This document shows positions 14,703 to 16,344 of a stretch of 16,344 nt of DNA, one piece after another; position 1 is the stretch's first letter, and each line of letters starts with the position of its first letter. Origin of the DNA: Pseudomonadota bacterium (GTDB lineage Bacteria > Pseudomonadota > Gammaproteobacteria > Burkholderiales > Burkholderiaceae_C); the NCBI GenBank assembly GCA_023415035.1, contig JAEZLX010000049.1:1-16344 (forward strand). Reading direction: 5' to 3'. Under the pieces are notes generated by a model, which worked only from the letters and a program-made list of their open reading frames with translations, had not been told where the DNA came from and searched no databases. Made by a program: the position numbers and the translations under genes.

Positions 14703-15683
14703 ATGAAACCCAACCGCCTGCACCGACGAACCGCCATTGCCTTGACCCTGGGCGCCGTGCTGCTCTCCGCGCCGATAGCCCAGGCCCAGGACTACCCCAG
14801 CAAGCCCGTCACCATCGTGGTGCCGTTCGGCGCGGGCAGCGGCACGGACCAGTCGGCACGCATTTACGGACAGGCGCTTTCGGACATCCTGAAGGTACCG
14901 GTCGTTGTCGACAACAAGGGCGGTGCGAGCGGTTTCATTGCGGCCCAGCATGTCGCGAAGGCGAGCCCCGACGGCTACACCCTGTTCATGACCACCAACA
15001 CCACGCAGGTGGCCAACCCGTACCTGTTCAAGCGCATCCCCTACGACCCGGTGAAGGACTTCACCCCCATCGCAATGCTCGCCAAAGGCCAGATGCTGCT
15101 GCTGGTCCAGCCAGACTCGCCGTATCAGTCGCTCGCGGACCTGCTGTCGGCTGCGAAGAAATCCCCTGGCAAGCTCAATTTCGGCAGCGGTTCCTCGTCG
15201 AGCCAGGTGGCAGGCGAGCTGCTCAAGCAGATGACCGGCGTCGAGATCACCAACGTTCCCTACAAGAGCAACCCGCAGGCCATCACGGACCTGATCGGCG
15301 GACAGCTCGACTTCATGTTCGCCGATGCGCCTACCGCCATTCCTCAGGTCCAGGGCGGCAAGTTGCGCGCACTGGCCGCCAGCGGTGCCACGCGCCTGGG
15401 TGCAGCTCCGGATGTTCCGACCGTGTCCGAAGCAGGTGTCCAGGGATACGACATGTCGTACTGGTTCGCCATCTACGGCCCAGCCGGCATGTCAGCCGAC
15501 ATCGTCCAGCGACTCAACGATGCCATCGCGAAGGCCTCCGCCGCTCCGGAAGTCAAGGCTTTCCAAGCGAAAACCAGCGGCGAGGTGTCCCTGGGCTCCC
15601 CCGAGGATCTGGCGCGCTTTCAGGAAGCCGACATGAAGAAATGGGAGCAGATCATCCGCGCCGCAGGCATCGAACCGCAATGA
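14703..15683 (+). CDS. Bug-family periplasmic substrate-binding protein (tripartite tricarboxylate transporter type)
   Basis: A 326-residue exported solute-binding protein of the Bug/TctC family, which captures small organic acids in the periplasm. Seen: a signal peptide (MKPNRLHRRTAIALTLGAVLL, cleaved after AQA at residue 28), then YPSKPVTIVVPFGAGSGTD, VVVDNKGGASGFIAAQHVAKASPDGYTL, PVKDFTPIAMLAKG, LNFGSGSSSSQVAGELLKQMTGV, VPYKSNPQAITDLIGGQLDFMFAD and WFAIYGPAGM. A good AGGAG precedes the ATG. No TctA/TctB membrane genes adjoin in this window, as is common for Bug proteins, so it may work with a shared membrane unit or as a sensor. It follows the CoA-transferase gene after 37 bases and overlaps the next gene as ATGA, which ties its expression to that enzyme. 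The ligand is unknown but likely the operon's acid. Confidence 0.92.
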   Translation: MKPNRLHRRTAIALTLGAVLLSAPIAQAQDYPSKPVTIVVPFGAGSGTDQSARIYGQALSDILKVPVVVDNKGGASGFIAAQHVAKASPDGYTLFMTTNTTQVANPYLFKRIPYDPVKDFTPIAMLAKGQMLLLVQPDSPYQSLADLLSAAKKSPGKLNFGSGSSSSQVAGELLKQMTGVEITNVPYKSNPQAITDLIGGQLDFMFADAPTAIPQVQGGKLRALAASGATRLGAAPDVPTVSEAGVQGYDMSYWFAIYGPAGMSADIVQRLNDAIAKASAAPEVKAFQAKTSGEVSLGSPEDLARFQEADMKKWEQIIRAAGIEPQ

Positions 15684-16344
15684 ACGACAAGGACACTCGT
15701 GGCAGGGTTGTGAGAATCGGCGGGGCCTCCGGGTTCTGGGGCGACTCCAGTGTCGGCGCACCACAACTGGTGAACAGCGGACAGATCGACTATCTGGTGT
15801 TCGACTATCTGGCCGAACTGACCATGTCGATTCTGGCGGCAGCGCGAATGAAGAACCCCGCCCTTGGCTACGCGACCGACTTTGTCTCTGTCGCCATGCG
15901 CTCCGTGCTCAAGGAGATCTCCGCAAAGGGCATCCGCGTGGTCAGCAATGCTGGCGGGGTCAACCCCCAAGGCTGCGCCGATGCGCTACGGGCGCTCGCC
16001 GCTGAGCTGGGGGTGCCGCTCAGGATCGCCGTGGTCACGGGCGACGACGTGGCGCCACTCCTGCCACGGCTGCGCGAGGCGCAACCTCCCGTGCGGGAAC
16101 TGCAAAGCGGTGCTCCCCTGCCCGCCCATGTCGTGACCGCCAATGCGTACCTGGGGGCGTTGCCCATCAGGGCGGCACTGGATGCCGGTGCCCAGATCGT
16201 CATCACCGGCCGCTGCGTCGACTCGGCGGTGACGTTGGGCATACTGATGCATGAGTTCGACTGGCACCACACCGACTACGACCGCCTGGCTGGAGGCAGT
16301 CTGGCCGGCCACATCATCGAATGCGGTGCGCAGGCCACGGGAGG
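15680..16344 (+). CDS. AtuA/DUF1446-family protein, N-terminal part (3' truncated by window)
   Basis: An open frame from the ATG at 15680 runs without stop to the window edge (221 complete codons). It overlaps the Bug stop as ATGA. Seen: RIGGASGFWGDSSVGAPQL at about 12-30, IDYLVFDYLAELTMSIL, RVVSNAGGVNPQGCADAL, VVTGDDVAPL, VVTANAYLGALPIRAALDAGAQIVITGRCVDSAVTLGIL, and LAGGSLAGHIIECGAQATG. These match the DUF1446 domain of the acyclic terpene utilisation protein AtuA, a family whose members occur in catabolic clusters with CoA-linked enzymes but whose reaction is, as far as I know, unproven. The GRxxDSA and glycine-rich phrases suggest nucleotide or phosphate binding (inference). The terpene label is family-wide and not evidence of substrate here. 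The start is supported by the overlap and the lack of an earlier better codon. Confidence 0.88.
   Translation, partial: MNDKDTRGRVVRIGGASGFWGDSSVGAPQLVNSGQIDYLVFDYLAELTMSILAAARMKNPALGYATDFVSVAMRSVLKEISAKGIRVVSNAGGVNPQGCADALRALAAELGVPLRIAVVTGDDVAPLLPRLREAQPPVRELQSGAPLPAHVVTANAYLGALPIRAALDAGAQIVITGRCVDSAVTLGILMHEFDWHHTDYDRLAGGSLAGHIIECGAQATG

Overview
The window looks like a chromosomal segment of a high-GC betaproteobacterium. Burkholderiales, most likely Comamonadaceae, is my best placement. This rests on the strongly GC-biased third positions, the lptA-lptB-rpoN block, the argS / SPOR-protein / dsbA block, an ArgP-type regulator facing a LysE/ArgO exporter, and a Bug-family (tripartite tricarboxylate transporter) binding protein of the kind that is expanded in this order. 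The genus is not resolved.

Left part (1-9668, housekeeping). The + strand opens with the end of pgpA, overlapped by a pncC/CinA-C amidohydrolase gene. It runs head-on into a long minus-strand series. In transcription order this is argS, SPOR-domain protein and dsbA (9668 to 6618), then lptA, lptB and rpoN (6437 to 3422), then an RlmL-like THUMP methyltransferase, a PIN-domain protein and a UPF0149/SEC-C protein (3282 to 689). Several junctions are translationally coupled: GTGA at lptA/lptB, TGATG at lptB/rpoN, ATGA at PIN/SEC-C. LptB and LptA belong to the LPS export bridge, but lptC does not precede lptA here. An uncoupled promoter-like element and dsbA sit there instead.

Middle part (9737-12440). 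A minus-strand ArgP-like LysR gene diverges from a LysE/ArgO amino-acid exporter across a 325-base intergenic region that holds an AT-rich, repeat-bearing operator/promoter candidate. The exporter gene ends 3 bases from the convergent end of a trypsin-like serine protease gene with a lipobox.

Right part (12541-16344, accessory catabolic island). A LysR regulator diverges from an operon-like series: a class III (CaiB/BaiF) CoA-transferase, a Bug-type periplasmic binding protein, and an AtuA/DUF1446-family protein cut by the window edge. Binding protein and AtuA-like gene overlap by ATGA. The likely theme is LysR-regulated capture, CoA activation and breakdown of an unknown organic acid. The most interesting details are that the CoA-transferase appears to have Thr where the family has its catalytic Asp, and that its best Shine-Dalgarno sequence is positioned for a 9-codon out-of-frame ORF overlapping the start. 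This last module is the best candidate for an undescribed pathway. No tRNA, rRNA, CRISPR array, insertion sequence or phage gene was seen.
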